Assembly: GCF_003601985.1 (NCBI RefSeq)
Contig: NZ_QZXA01000001.1
Span: 124,001 to 188,000, forward strand
Direction: 5' to 3'
From: Mesorhizobium jarvisii
GTDB lineage: Bacteria > Pseudomonadota > Alphaproteobacteria > Rhizobiales > Rhizobiaceae
DNA: 64,000 nt
Under the pieces are notes generated by a model, which ran no database searches, was not told the origin of the DNA, and saw nothing but the letters and a program-made list of their open reading frames with translations. How positions within the stretch are numbered: the first letter of the stretch is position 1; every line of letters starts with the position of its first letter. Shown piece after piece: positions 30,252-40,414 of the stretch. The translations under genes and the position numbers were made by a program.

Positions 30252-30848
30252 GTGTTCGCGCTCCCTTTCTTTCGCCGTGACCTGCCGGCGCTGAAGGGCA
30301 ATCTCGTCACGTTGCGCGTGCCATACACCAATGACTATCGGGAATGGTCGACGCTGCGCGGCGAAAGCCGCGCCTTCCTGGAGCCGTGGGAGCCGCGCTG
30401 GACCCCCGATGAACTCGACCGCACGGCATGGCGCCTGCGCATCAGCCGCTACCGCGAAGATTATGCGCAGGGAACCGCGATCGCCTTCTTCATCTTCGAG
30501 AAGTCGAGCGGCAAGCTGGCCGGCGGCATCACGCTCGGCAACATACGCCACGGTGTCTCGCAAAGCGGCCATGTCGGCTACTGGATCGGCGAGCGCTTCG
30601 GCGGCCGCGGCCTGATGACCGACGCGGTCAAGGTCGTGGCCCGGTTCGCCTTCGACACGCTGAGGTTGCACCGGATCGAAGCCGCCTGTATTCCCGACAA
30701 CATCCGATCGATCCGCGTGCTTGAAAAAGCCGGATTCCGGCGCGAAGGACTGTTAAGATCCTATCTCAGGATCAACGGCATCTGGCAGGACCATTACCTC
30801 TACGCCCGGATCGCGGACGATCCGCTGGACGCAGGAACGAAGGACTGA
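30252..30848 (+). CDS. GNAT acetyltransferase, RimJ/RimL type
   Basis: A 198-residue N-acetyltransferase starting at GTG 30252. It has the RimJ-like N-terminus (ALKGNLVTLRVPYTNDYREW), the acetyl-CoA binding region GHVGYWIGERFGGRGLMTDA (motif A, R/Q-x-x-G-x-G/A variant) and LRLHRIEAACIPDNIRSIRV. ENAGF-like LEKAGFRREGLLR is followed by a hydrophobic-aromatic end WQDHYLYARI. Such enzymes acetylate ribosomal-protein N-termini or small amines. It lies 15 bp after the M16 gene and 3 bp before the GGDEF/EAL gene, so it is part of one transcript. Confidence 0.87.
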   Translation: MFALPFFRRDLPALKGNLVTLRVPYTNDYREWSTLRGESRAFLEPWEPRWTPDELDRTAWRLRISRYREDYAQGTAIAFFIFEKSSGKLAGGITLGNIRHGVSQSGHVGYWIGERFGGRGLMTDAVKVVARFAFDTLRLHRIEAACIPDNIRSIRVLEKAGFRREGLLRSYLRINGIWQDHYLYARIADDPLDAGTKD

Positions 30849-30851
30849 TTT

Positions 30852-33740
30852 TTGACGAATTTCCTGCGAAACGGGCCGCTGTTCGCCTTTGTCCTCGCGG
30901 CAATCCTGACGCTGTGCGCGGCTTCGTCGGCCTTTGCCGTCGAACCGATCAAGATTGCCCGCGACGACGTCGCGCTCGACCTGTCGCGCGCCTTCGAGAT
31001 CTACCGCAACCAGGGTGAGAATTTCCAGGTTTCGACCGCGCCCGGGCCGGACGGCATCGTGCGGCGCATCGAGGTCGAGGCCAATGACGCGCGTTCGACC
31101 GGCGACTGGGCGGTGTTTGCGCTGGCCAACACCACCGACCAGCAGCTCGACAGGTTGATCGTGGCGCCGCATTTCCGGCTGGTCAATTCCGGCATCTTCT
31201 GGCCCGATCTCGGCGCCACCCGCATTGCGGCGATCACGCCCAGCGAGGGCTTCGCGCTCGACCGCCAGACCAGCCCCGACGCCGATGTGTTCCGGGTGAC
31301 GCTGAACCCGGGGACGGTGATCACCTTCATCGCCGAACTCGCCTCGCCCAAGCTGCCGCAGGTCTATCTGTGGGAGCCGGAAGCCTACAAGGACTCGGTC
31401 AACTCCTACACGCTGTTTCGCGGCATCGTCATCGGCATTGCGGGCCTTCTGGCGCTGTTCCTGACCATCCTTTTCGTGGTCAAGGGAACCTCGATGTTCC
31501 CGGCAACCGCGGCCCTTGCCTGGGCGGTGCTTGCCTATATCTGCGTCGATTTCGGTTTCCTCAACAAGGTCATCGAAATCTCGCCCGGCAACGAGCAGAT
31601 GTGGCGAGCGGGAACGGAGGTGGCGCTGGCGGCGACCTTCGTGGTCTTCCTGTTCGCCTATCTCAACCTCAACCGCTGGCACGGTCACTTCAGCTATGGC
31701 GCGCTGGTCTGGATCCTCGGGCTGGTGCTGATTGCAGGCGTGGCCATCGTCGATCCTGCGGTCGCCGCAGGCATCGCCCGCATCTCCTTTGCCGCCACCG
31801 CATTGACCGGGCTCGGCCTGATCATCTTCCTCGGGATTCGTGGCTATGACCGCGCCATCATGCTGGTGCCCAGTTGGGTCATGGTGCTGCTGTGGCTATG
31901 CGGGTCGTGGATGGCGATCACCGGCATGCTCGACAATGACATCGCCCAGCCGGCGCTCGGCGGCGGGCTGATCCTGATCATTCTGCTCATCGGCTTCACC
32001 GTCATGCAGCATGCCTTTGCCGGCGGCGCGCTGCATCAGGGGCTGTTCTCCGACCTCGAACGCCAGGCGCTGGCGGTTGCCGGGTCGGGCGACACGGTGT
32101 GGGACTGGGACGTGCTGCGCGACCGCGTCGTCACCAAGCCCGATGTCAGCATCCAGCTCGGCCTGGCGCCCAACAGCCTTGGGGGTGCTGCGCGCAACTG
32201 GCTGCCGGTGCTGCATGCCGACGACCGCGACACGTTCCGCACGACGCTCGACGTGGTGCTGGAGCACCGGCGCGGCCGGGTGGCGCAGAATTTCCGCCTG
32301 CGTGGCGCTGACGGGCACTACCACTGGTTCGCCTTGCGGGCGCGGCCGGTCATCGGATCGGACGGCGAGGTCATCCGCTGCGTCGGCACCATGGTCGACG
32401 TCACCGAGCAGAAGAAGTCCGAGGAGCGGCTGCTGCACGATGCCGTGCACGACAATCTGACCGGCCTGCCGAACCGCGAATTGTTCATGAACCGGCTGGA
32501 AGCGATCATCTCGATCGCCCGCACCGAAGAGAAGGTGCGTCCGACCGTCTTCGTCATCGACATCGACCGCTTCAAGCAGGTCAATGACGGGCTCGGCATT
32601 TCGGCCGGCGACACCATCCTGCTCACCATTGCGCGCCGCCTGCACCGGCTGTTGAAACCGAAGGATTCGCTGTCGCGCTTTGCCGGCGACCAGTTCGCGC
32701 TGATGCTTTTGTCCGAACAGGACCCTGCCCGCATCGCCGGCGTGGCGGACGCCATCAAGCATGCGATCAACAACCCGATCACCTTCGCCAAGCGCGAGAT
32801 CGTGCTGACCGCCTCGATCGGCCTGATCACCTGGACCTCGGCGCAGACTTCGGCCGAGGACATGGTCAAGGACGCCGAGCTTGCCATGCACCAGGCCAAG
32901 CGTTTCGGCGGCGACAGGATCGAGCCGTTCCGCCCGGCTTTCCGCACCGTCGGCACCGACCGGCTGCAGTTCGAATCCGACCTGCGGCGCGCCATCGAGC
33001 GCCGCGAATTCACGCTGGCCTACCAGCCGATCGTGCGGCTGGAGGACGGCAGCGTCGCCGGCTTCGAGGCCTTGCTGCGCTGGGACCATCCGCGCCGCGG
33101 CATGATCCCGCCGGCGGATTTCATTCCGGTCGCCGAAAGCTGTGGGCTGATCGTGCAGCTTGGGCTGTTCGCCATGCAGCAGGCCGCCGAGGACCTGGCC
33201 GGATGGCAAAAGCAGATCGGCGACGCGCCGCTGTCGGTCTCGGTCAATTTGTCCAGCCGCCAGCTGATCCGCCGCGACCTGGTCAGCGATGTCCGCTCGG
33301 TCATCGCGCGGGCCAATCTGAAGCCGCGCTGCTTCCGGCTCGAGCTCACCGAGTCCCTGGTGATGGACAATCCCGAGCAGACCGCCCATGTGCTGACCAA
33401 GCTGAAACAGCTCGGCATTGGCCTGTCGCTGGACGATTTCGGCACCGGCTATTCATCGCTCGCCTATTTGACGCGTTTCCCGTTCGACACGATCAAGATC
33501 GACAAGAGTTTCGTCGATGACAGCACGCCGAAGCGCGCTGTGCTGCTCAAATCCATGGTCAACATGGCGCATGAACTCGGCCTGTCGGTGGTCGCCGAGG
33601 GCATCTCGGACGAACGCGATGCGCTGGAATTGCGCCAGATGGGTTGCGAATATGTGCAGAGCTTCATGTTCGGCGCGCCGATGCCGGGCGACCAGGTGCT
33701 GAAGACGTTGAAGGAGCAGTATCCGCTGACGCAGGCTTAG
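30852..33740 (+). CDS. membrane-bound PAS-GGDEF-EAL protein, likely c-di-GMP phosphodiesterase
   Basis: A 962-residue protein starting at TTG 30852. It has a signal-like N-terminus, a periplasmic sensor domain to about residue 185, seven or eight membrane segments to about 390, and a PAS domain near 400-520. The GGDEF domain reads AGDQF at residues 611-615, departing from GGDEF at two positions. The EAL domain is intact in the motifs I can see: EAL at 739-741, ELTES, DDFGTGYSSLAYL, KIDKSFV and VVAEGIS. The likely net activity is c-di-GMP hydrolysis, with the GGDEF domain acting as a regulator. It is the last gene of the thrC run. Confidence 0.9.
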   Translation: MTNFLRNGPLFAFVLAAILTLCAASSAFAVEPIKIARDDVALDLSRAFEIYRNQGENFQVSTAPGPDGIVRRIEVEANDARSTGDWAVFALANTTDQQLDRLIVAPHFRLVNSGIFWPDLGATRIAAITPSEGFALDRQTSPDADVFRVTLNPGTVITFIAELASPKLPQVYLWEPEAYKDSVNSYTLFRGIVIGIAGLLALFLTILFVVKGTSMFPATAALAWAVLAYICVDFGFLNKVIEISPGNEQMWRAGTEVALAATFVVFLFAYLNLNRWHGHFSYGALVWILGLVLIAGVAIVDPAVAAGIARISFAATALTGLGLIIFLGIRGYDRAIMLVPSWVMVLLWLCGSWMAITGMLDNDIAQPALGGGLILIILLIGFTVMQHAFAGGALHQGLFSDLERQALAVAGSGDTVWDWDVLRDRVVTKPDVSIQLGLAPNSLGGAARNWLPVLHADDRDTFRTTLDVVLEHRRGRVAQNFRLRGADGHYHWFALRARPVIGSDGEVIRCVGTMVDVTEQKKSEERLLHDAVHDNLTGLPNRELFMNRLEAIISIARTEEKVRPTVFVIDIDRFKQVNDGLGISAGDTILLTIARRLHRLLKPKDSLSRFAGDQFALMLLSEQDPARIAGVADAIKHAINNPITFAKREIVLTASIGLITWTSAQTSAEDMVKDAELAMHQAKRFGGDRIEPFRPAFRTVGTDRLQFESDLRRAIERREFTLAYQPIVRLEDGSVAGFEALLRWDHPRRGMIPPADFIPVAESCGLIVQLGLFAMQQAAEDLAGWQKQIGDAPLSVSVNLSSRQLIRRDLVSDVRSVIARANLKPRCFRLELTESLVMDNPEQTAHVLTKLKQLGIGLSLDDFGTGYSSLAYLTRFPFDTIKIDKSFVDDSTPKRAVLLKSMVNMAHELGLSVVAEGISDERDALELRQMGCEYVQSFMFGAPMPGDQVLKTLKEQYPLTQA

Positions 33741-33761
33741 AGGCTGCGTTAGCGTGACAGG

Positions 33762-34370
33762 TCAGGCGTGTCCGGCAGCCAGGCTGAGATGCGCCAGATC
33801 GATACCGATCGAGGCGAGGATGCGATCGTATTTGCGCTCGATGTCCGCGTCGAAGAGAAGTTCGGGACTGGCCGGACAGGTCAGCCAGCCATTCTCGGCG
33901 ATCTCGGTTTCCAGTTGGCCGGCGCCCCATCCGGAATAGCCGAGCGCCATCAGCGCGTGACGCGGGCCGCGGCCCGACGATATAGCGCGCAATATATCGA
34001 CCGTCGCGGTCAGGCAGATATCGTCGGAAACGGTCAGCGACGATTCCACGCGGTAGTCGCCCGAATGCAGGACGAAGCCTCGGCTGCGATCGACAGGCCC
34101 GCCATTGCGCACGACGAAATCGCGCGCCTGCGCCGGCAGGCGGATCGCTTCCTGCTCGTTCATGATGCCGAGCTGCACCAACAGATCCGGAAACAGCATC
34201 TGCTGTGTCTGGTTGATGATCAGGCCCATCGCGCCTTCATCGCTGTGGGCGCAGATGTAGATGACCGAACGCGTGAAACGGTCGTCCTTCATGCCGGGCA
34301 TGGCAATCAGGAACTGATCGTCGAGAAAGCCGCGTCCAGCAGCCGTCTTTTTGTGGCGCAACAAATCCAT
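33762..34370 (-). CDS. YqgE/AlgH family protein
   Basis: A 202-residue protein from ATG 34370. It has the full YqgE/AlgH pattern: [20 protein letters not shown] near the N-terminus, [15 protein letters not shown], a central [16 protein letters not shown], and [20 protein letters not shown] at the C-terminus. The family was linked to alginate regulation in Pseudomonas (AlgH), but its biochemical role is not settled. The frame runs up to 34547, overlapping the divergent DsbD-domain gene, and that extension lacks family similarity. It converges with the GGDEF/EAL gene. Confidence 0.9.
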   Translation of the reverse strand: MDLLRHKKTAAGRGFLDDQFLIAMPGMKDDRFTRSVIYICAHSDEGAMGLIINQTQQMLFPDLLVQLGIMNEQEAIRLPAQARDFVVRNGGPVDRSRGFVLHSGDYRVESSLTVSDDICLTATVDILRAISSGRGPRHALMALGYSGWGAGQLETEIAENGWLTCPASPELLFDADIERKYDRILASIGIDLAHLSLAAGHA

Positions 34371-34541
34371 GACAGGGAGGGTACCGTGTTTCCCCGGCGC
34401 CGAAAAGATGCGCCGCGCCGGATTCGACCAAAGCCCATGGCGCCAGGCCGCCATGGCTTGCCACCAGGGGTCACGCAAATATGATGCCGGCAGGGCCATG
34501 AAATCATTGCACCGCCACGAACGGACGATCAAATCACCGCC

Positions 34542-35348
34542 ATGCAAAGCTTGAAAATCCTGCTGCTCGGCGCCGCCATCGGATCGGCGAGCGTTCTCCC
34601 CGCCTCGGCCTCCTCGTCCGCCTGGTACAACAGCGAAGGCGGCAAGGTGCGGCTGGTGACATCAGGCAAAGCCGACGAGGCCGGCCGCATCCAGGGCGTT
34701 CTCGACATCGCGCTCAAGCCGGGCTGGAAGACCTATTGGCGTGATCCGGGCGACGCCGGTGTGCCGCCGCAGCTCGATGTTTCGGCCAGCACCAATATTG
34801 CCGATGCCACCCTCTCGTTTCCGGCACCCCAACGCCACGACGACGGTTATGGCAAATGGGCAGGCTACAACTATCCGGTTTCGCTGCCGGTGGTGTTCAA
34901 ATTGTCGGCAGCGAAGGATTCGGCCGTCATCGACGCCGACGTCTTCCTCGGCATTTGCGAAACGATCTGCATACCGGTGCAGACGCGGCTGACGGTCGAC
35001 CCTGGTTCCGACCCCGACAATGCAGACGATGCAGCCCTGGTGAAGGCAAGTTTCGCGGCATTGCCGGCGCCCGCGAGATCGGATTTCGGCATCAATGTCC
35101 TGCCGGGCGATCACGAGACGCTGGTTGTCGAGGCGAATTTTCCCGGTGACCCCGACGCGGCGGATTTCTTCGTCGCCGGCGAGCGGGATTACATGTTCGG
35201 CGCCCCTTCCCGCAGCGAAAAGGACGGCAAGCTGATCTTCACCGTGCCGATCCTCGACCGCCCCTCGGCAACGCCAACGGATGGCGGACTTCACTACACG
35301 CTGACGAGCTCGGCGGGCGCCGTCGAAGGGCTGCTGCCTTTCCCTTGA
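34542..35348 (+). CDS. secreted DsbD-alpha-domain protein, stand-alone
   Basis: A 268-residue protein with a signal peptide ([19 protein letters not shown], cleavage after about residue 24). One DsbD N-terminal (DsbC/ScsB-like) domain follows: [33 protein letters not shown] and the cysteine motif [12 protein letters not shown]. In full DsbD this domain passes electrons from the membrane part to periplasmic thiol proteins. Here the membrane and thioredoxin domains are absent, and none is encoded nearby, so its electron donor is unknown. It lies about 90 bp upstream of a peroxiredoxin gene on the same strand. Confidence 0.85.
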   Translation: MQSLKILLLGAAIGSASVLPASASSSAWYNSEGGKVRLVTSGKADEAGRIQGVLDIALKPGWKTYWRDPGDAGVPPQLDVSASTNIADATLSFPAPQRHDDGYGKWAGYNYPVSLPVVFKLSAAKDSAVIDADVFLGICETICIPVQTRLTVDPGSDPDNADDAALVKASFAALPAPARSDFGINVLPGDHETLVVEANFPGDPDAADFFVAGERDYMFGAPSRSEKDGKLIFTVPILDRPSATPTDGGLHYTLTSSAGAVEGLLPFP

Positions 35349-35435
35349 TCCAGCTTGCCCGAACGGTTGCAGGATGCCGCCGAGTTCGCTACGCAAGCAT
35401 GCATCCTTCCTTCCCATTCCCCAAGCGAGGAACTC

Positions 35436-35918
35436 ATGACCATTTCCGTCGGCGACAAGCTGCCCGAGGTAACCTTCAAGACGATGACCGACGACGGCGC
35501 CAAGACGATCACCTCAGCCGAGATTTTCCCGGGCAAGAAAGTGGTCCTGTTCGGTGTTCCCGGCGCCTTCACACCGACCTGCAGCAACAACCACCTGCCC
35601 GGCTATCTCGAGAACCATGATGCAATCCTGGCACGTGGCGTCGACACCATCGCCGTCGTTTCGGTCAACGACGTCCATGTCATGGGCGCCTGGGCACGCT
35701 TCACCGGCGGTGAGGGCAAGATCCTGTTCCTCGCCGACGGCAGCGGCGATTTCGCCAAGGCGGTCGGCCTCGACAACGACCTTTCCGCCGCCGGCATGGG
35801 CCTGCGCTCGAAGCGGTTTTCGATGATCGTCGACGACGGTAAGGTCACCGCGATCAATGTCGAGACCAAGCCGGGTGTCGACGAGTCCGGCGCGGCTCAT
35901 ATTCTCGGGCAGCTCTAG
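35436..35918 (+). CDS. peroxiredoxin (Prx5-like)
   Basis: A 160-residue thiol peroxidase that should reduce peroxides, probably with glutathione or glutaredoxin. Starting at ATG 35436 behind AAGCGAGGA, it has the peroxidatic motif GAFTPTCSNNHLPGY with the catalytic Cys, then DVHVMGAWARF and RSKRFSMIVDDGKV. These are all characteristic of the Prx5 (PMP20/AhpE-like) group. An upstream in-frame ATG at 35355 would add a leader without similarity. It follows the DsbD-domain gene on the same strand, so the two may be co-regulated. Confidence 0.93.
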   Translation: MTISVGDKLPEVTFKTMTDDGAKTITSAEIFPGKKVVLFGVPGAFTPTCSNNHLPGYLENHDAILARGVDTIAVVSVNDVHVMGAWARFTGGEGKILFLADGSGDFAKAVGLDNDLSAAGMGLRSKRFSMIVDDGKVTAINVETKPGVDESGAAHILGQL

Positions 35919-36012
35919 GCGTCAACGGTCGCGTCGGGCGAAGCCGCAGGGCTGACCTCGCCCGACGACCGCTTGCACCCCAGAACTGCCGGCTTTCGGG
36001 GGGATCCCAACG

Positions 36013-36489
36013 ATGTTCGACGTCTTCTGGCGCGCTGTCGTGATCGGCATCGGCGCCACGGTGCTGATGGATCTCTGGGCCATCCTGCTCCATAAGGCAT
36101 TTGGCCAGCCACGGCCGAACTGGGGACCGGTCGGTCGCTGGGTCTGGCATCTCACCGACAAGGTCTTTCACGATGATATCGGCGACGCGGCACCCTACGC
36201 GCACGAAGTGGCGCTGGGCTGGGCGTTTCACTATTTCGTCGGCATCGTCTACGGCATCATCCTGGTCGTGCTGGCAGGGACCGGCTGGCTTGCCGCGCCG
36301 ACCTTCCTGCCGGCCTTCATCCTCGGCATCGTCACCGTCGGCGCCGGCTGGTTCCTGTTGGCGCCCGGCATGGGTGCCGGATGGGCAGCCTCGAGGCGGC
36401 CCAATCCGATGCGGATCCGGGCGCTGAACCTGGTGGCGCACACGGTCTTCGCGCTCGGGCTTTGGGGCACGGCGCTGCTGATACGCTAG
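36013..36489 (+). CDS. DUF2938 membrane protein
   Basis: A 158-residue protein with four hydrophobic segments, around residues 7-25, 70-90, 97-122 and 138-156. The DUF2938 features are IGIGATVLMDLWAILLHKAF, the PNWGPVGRWVWHL motif, GWAFHYFVGIVYG and a C-terminal GAGWAASRRPNP. The function is not known. It is complete and ends just before the convergent toxin gene. Base composition matches its neighbours, so recent transfer is not indicated. Confidence 0.85.
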   Translation: MFDVFWRAVVIGIGATVLMDLWAILLHKAFGQPRPNWGPVGRWVWHLTDKVFHDDIGDAAPYAHEVALGWAFHYFVGIVYGIILVVLAGTGWLAAPTFLPAFILGIVTVGAGWFLLAPGMGAGWAASRRPNPMRIRALNLVAHTVFALGLWGTALLIR

Positions 36490-36511
36490 CTAGACAGCTA
36501 CAACAGACGGT

Positions 36512-37082
<571 letters not shown>

Positions 37083-37183
37083 TTATGGCATTGCTCTATG
37101 GTAGGAAATTTTACTCCTATCCATGTCCTTGAGCAACCGCGACGGTGCCTGAAAGAGACTGTCCTAGCCCTATGCGTACTTGG

Positions 37184-37762
37184 TCAAGGTAGCCTGTCGA
37201 TCGGCCGCCACCCATGGATGACGCGGCGGGCGCCGATATCGTAGGTAAAATAGTTGCCGCCGCCGGCCGGTTGGTCCGCCTCGCGGCTGATCTCCCGCCC
37301 GTTAAGCGACAGCAACAGGAGCGTTCCAACGCCTCCATGGCCCACAAAAGCAATGTCATCAGCGTCGTTGCCGTCGAGTACGACTGCGACCTCGCTCACG
37401 ATACGGTGCTGAGCATCGATGGCCCGCTCCCACCCGCGAATGCTTTCGTGCGGGTTGGCGAAGAACTGGTCGGCGACTGCTTCGAACTCCGGCGGCGGCA
37501 GGAAGCCGGTCGCGGACCGGTCATTCTCATGCATCCGCTCCCTGACCTCGACCGCAAGGCGGAGATGACTTGCCAGGATTTCGGCCGTTTCTATTGCCTT
37601 GCGTTCGCCCGACGACACGATGCGCCGGATTGCACCGACCCATGGCTGATCGAGCATGGCAACAGCTCTCGCCCGCCCGACGCCGGACAGCCCCCATTCC
37701 GGCACGGGAATGGCGGCATCGATCTGAACCTGGGGATGCGTGACATAGTAGAGGATCGGCAC
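37184..37762 (-). CDS. histidine phosphatase superfamily protein with altered RHG motif
   Basis: Starting at GTG 37762 behind AGGAACC, the protein has 192 residues. The histidine-phosphatase signature RHG is replaced by T8-H9-P10 (ILYYVTHPQVQ), keeping the nucleophilic His but not the Arg. SSGERKAIETAEILASH (the SxxxRAxQTA-like motif) is present, as are the proton-donor Glu region RMHENDRS and the second catalytic His in IAFVGHGGVGTLLL. Whether it is active is uncertain because the missing Arg normally binds phosphate. It is the last gene of the ispH-thrB-rnhA run, 40 bp after rnhA. Confidence 0.78.
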   Translation of the reverse strand: MPILYYVTHPQVQIDAAIPVPEWGLSGVGRARAVAMLDQPWVGAIRRIVSSGERKAIETAEILASHLRLAVEVRERMHENDRSATGFLPPPEFEAVADQFFANPHESIRGWERAIDAQHRIVSEVAVVLDGNDADDIAFVGHGGVGTLLLLSLNGREISREADQPAGGGNYFTYDIGARRVIHGWRPIDRLP

Positions 37763-37802
37763 GATCGAGGTTCCTGCCTGAAAGTGGACCGGCCGTCGGA
37801 AC

Positions 37803-38336
37803 TCAATAGCTTTGGGTCGAACGACGCGCTTTCGTGGCCACCGGCTGCTTGGGCTGGGCATCCGGCTTCGGCGCTGATACCGCCGGCTTGAAAGAGCCCT
37901 TCTTGAACGGCGCCATGCCTTCCCGCGCGAGCTCGTCGGCGCGCTCGTTCTCGGTGTGGCCGGCATGGCCCTTCACCCAGTTCCAGGTGACCTTGTGGCG
38001 TCGGTTGGCTTCATCCAGCTCCTGCCACAGCTCGCCGTTCTTGACCGGCTTCTTGTCGGCGGTCTTCCAGCCGTTCTTCTTCCAGCCATGGATCCATTTG
38101 GAAATGCCGTCCATGACATATTTGCTGTCGGTGTGAAGCTCGACCGTGCAGGGCTCCTTCAGCGCATTCAGCGCCGATATGGCCGCCAGCAACTCCATGC
38201 GGTTGTTGGTCGTTTCGGCCTCGCCACCGGAAAGCTCCTTGGTGGTGCCGTTGAAGCGCAGGATGGCACCCCAGCCGCCAGGGCCGGGATTGCCCGAACA
38301 GGCGCCGTCGGTGAAGATTTCAACCTGTTTGCTCAT
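37803..38336 (-). CDS. rnhA: ribonuclease HI
   Basis: RNase HI cleaves the RNA strand of RNA-DNA hybrids. From ATG 38336 the protein has 177 residues. All four carboxylates are visible: [19 protein letters not shown] (Asp), [10 protein letters not shown] (Glu), [12 protein letters not shown] (Asp) and [11 protein letters not shown] (Asp), plus the handle-region [12 protein letters not shown]. After about residue 150 there is a basic Pro/Ala/Lys tail not needed for the fold. The longer frame to 38618 overlaps thrB and is not credible. It begins 11 bp after thrB. Confidence 0.96.
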   Translation of the reverse strand: MSKQVEIFTDGACSGNPGPGGWGAILRFNGTTKELSGGEAETTNNRMELLAAISALNALKEPCTVELHTDSKYVMDGISKWIHGWKKNGWKTADKKPVKNGELWQELDEANRRHKVTWNWVKGHAGHTENERADELAREGMAPFKKGSFKPAVSAPKPDAQPKQPVATKARRSTQSY

Positions 38337-38347
38337 GATACCCCATA

Positions 38348-39310
38348 TCAGGCCAATCCATATTCCGAAGCAGATTTGATCGCCCGATGGAACCGCATCC
38401 GCCTGATATATTCGGTCGGGTCGCGTTTCATGACCAGGCCGCCATCGGGAACGGTCAGCCAGTCGTAGAGCCGGGTCAGCATGAAACGCAGCGCCGAACC
38501 GCGAGCCAGCATGGGCAGTGCCGCCTTTTCCTCTTCGCTCAGCGGGCGCACGCTCTGATAGCCGGCGAGCAGTGCCTTGCCCTTGGTGAGGTTGAAGGAG
38601 AAATCCTTCTCGAAACACCAGGCGTTGAGGCAGGTGGCGACGTCGTAGGCATAGAGGTCATCACAGGCGAAATAGAAATCGATCAGGCCGGACAGCTTTT
38701 CGCCCAGGAAGAAGACGTTGTCCGGAAACAGATCGGCATGGATGATGCCCGCCGGAAGGCCCTTAGGCCAGTTGCGCGCGAAATCGGCGAAGTCGGCGTC
38801 GACCTCCGCCGCCAGGCCTGGCTCGACCTCGTCCGCCCGGTCGCGGGCTGCGTTCCAAAGCTTGCGCCAACCGTCGATGGCGAGCGCATTCGGGCGGGTC
38901 ATCGGAAAATCGGCACCGGCCAGGTGCAAGGCGGCCAGCGCTTTGCCGACCTCGGCGCAGTGCGTCGCCGTCGGGCGCCGCAGCGAAAGCCCTTCGAGAA
39001 AGGTGATGATGACGGCCGGCCGGCCGGCCAGCGTGCCGATGACGCTGCCATCATGCGCGGTCACCGGCAGCGGGCAGGACACGCCCTTGTTGGCGAGATG
39101 GCCCATCAGCCCGAGGAAAAACGGCAAATCCGCCTTGTCGACGCGCTTCTCGTAGAGCGTCAGTATGTAGGAGCCGCTGGAGGTGTGCAGCAGGAAGTTG
39201 GAGTTTTCCGTGCCCTCGGCGATGCCCTTGTAGGACAGGAGATCGCCAACCGGATAGTGCTTCAGGAAAGCGCCGAGTTCGCCCTCCGCAACGTCGGTAT
39301 AGACCGCCAT
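38348..39310 (-). CDS. thrB: homoserine kinase (ThrB2, aminoglycoside-kinase fold)
   Basis: ThrB phosphorylates homoserine for threonine synthesis. The 320-residue protein is the APH-fold type found in alphaproteobacteria rather than the GHMP kinase. Its N-lobe contains [18 protein letters not shown], the catalytic loop is [16 protein letters not shown], and the metal-binding Asp lies in [18 protein letters not shown]. It lies between ispH (5 bp) and rnhA (11 bp) in one run. Its product feeds ThrC, encoded at 27.5 kb. Confidence 0.95.
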   Translation of the reverse strand: MAVYTDVAEGELGAFLKHYPVGDLLSYKGIAEGTENSNFLLHTSSGSYILTLYEKRVDKADLPFFLGLMGHLANKGVSCPLPVTAHDGSVIGTLAGRPAVIITFLEGLSLRRPTATHCAEVGKALAALHLAGADFPMTRPNALAIDGWRKLWNAARDRADEVEPGLAAEVDADFADFARNWPKGLPAGIIHADLFPDNVFFLGEKLSGLIDFYFACDDLYAYDVATCLNAWCFEKDFSFNLTKGKALLAGYQSVRPLSEEEKAALPMLARGSALRFMLTRLYDWLTVPDGGLVMKRDPTEYIRRMRFHRAIKSASEYGLA

Positions 39311-39315
39311 CCGCC

Positions 39316-40326
39316 TTACGCGGCCCCATTGACGAAGGCCATATCGGCCGGCGTCAGTTCGACATCGCGCAGTACCCGCATGACCGGAAAATCCTCTGTT
39401 TCGGTGGCCGTGATGGCGAGGTCGATGGTGACATCGAAGCGCTGGCGGAACGCGTCGATGATTTCGTCGACGATGATCTCCGGCGCCGATGCCCCTGCCG
39501 ACAGGCCGAGCGTCGAAATGTTGCCGATGTCATTCCACGGAATCTCGGCTGCGCGCTGCACGAGAAGCGACATTGTGGCGCCGGCACGCTCGGCCACTTC
39601 GACAAGGCGCCGCGAATTGGAGGAATTGGGAGCGCCGACGATCAGGTAGAGATCTGCGCCAGGGGCGGTGTCCTTGACCGCTTCCTGGCGGTTGGTGGTT
39701 GCGTAGCAGATTGATTCCGCCGCCGGCGCATACAGATCGGGAAAGCGCTCCCGCAGCGCACGGATAATGCCGGCGGTGTCCTCGACCGATAGTGTGGTCT
39801 GGGTGACGAAGCCAAGCGCCTTCGGATCGGCGGGCACGAGCCTGGCGGCATCGGCCTCGGTCTCGACCAGCGTGACAGCGCCGTCCGGCAATTGGCCCAT
39901 GGTGCCGATCACCTCGGGGTGCCCGGCGTGGCCGATCAACAGCACATGGCGGCCAAGCCGCTGATGGCGCATCGCCTGTTTGTGGACCTTGGAGACCAGC
40001 GGGCAGGTAGCGTCGAGATAGAACAGGTTGCGCGCCTGCGCGTCCGCCGGCACCGATTTCGGCACGCCGTGCGCCGAGAAGACGACCGGCGACTGCCGGT
40101 GTTCGGCCGGGATCTCGGAAAGTTCCTCAATGAAGACGGCGCCGAGGCTTTGCAGCCCTTCGACAACGTAACGGTTGTGCACGATCTCGTGGCGGACATA
40201 GACCGGCGCGCCGTATTTCTTCAGCGCCAGCACGACGATCTGGATGGCACGGTCGACGCCGGCGCAGAAACCGCGCGGCTGGCAGAGCCGGATCGTCAGC
40301 GGAGGCTTGTTGGTTGTCTGATGCAT
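39316..40326 (-). CDS. ispH: 4-hydroxy-3-methylbut-2-enyl diphosphate reductase
   Basis: IspH makes IPP and DMAPP from HMBPP in the final step of the MEP isoprenoid pathway, using a 4Fe-4S cluster. The 336-residue protein has the three cluster cysteines in [11 protein letters not shown] (Cys21), [13 protein letters not shown] and [15 protein letters not shown]. The catalytic Glu lies in TVETEADA-VxxTQTT-like [12 protein letters not shown], with the substrate motif [14 protein letters not shown]. It is complete. dxs, the first enzyme of the same pathway, is in this window at 57.4-59.3 kb. Confidence 0.96.
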   Translation of the reverse strand: MHQTTNKPPLTIRLCQPRGFCAGVDRAIQIVVLALKKYGAPVYVRHEIVHNRYVVEGLQSLGAVFIEELSEIPAEHRQSPVVFSAHGVPKSVPADAQARNLFYLDATCPLVSKVHKQAMRHQRLGRHVLLIGHAGHPEVIGTMGQLPDGAVTLVETEADAARLVPADPKALGFVTQTTLSVEDTAGIIRALRERFPDLYAPAAESICYATTNRQEAVKDTAPGADLYLIVGAPNSSNSRRLVEVAERAGATMSLLVQRAAEIPWNDIGNISTLGLSAGASAPEIIVDEIIDAFRQRFDVTIDLAITATETEDFPVMRVLRDVELTPADMAFVNGAA

Positions 40327-40414
40327 TAGATCCTGGCCGGTTCGTCAGCGCCGAAATGAGGTGCCTAGCCCTGCCCTGTCAAGGGCGTCGGTAGAAAGGG
40401 GGCGTCGCGCGCGG

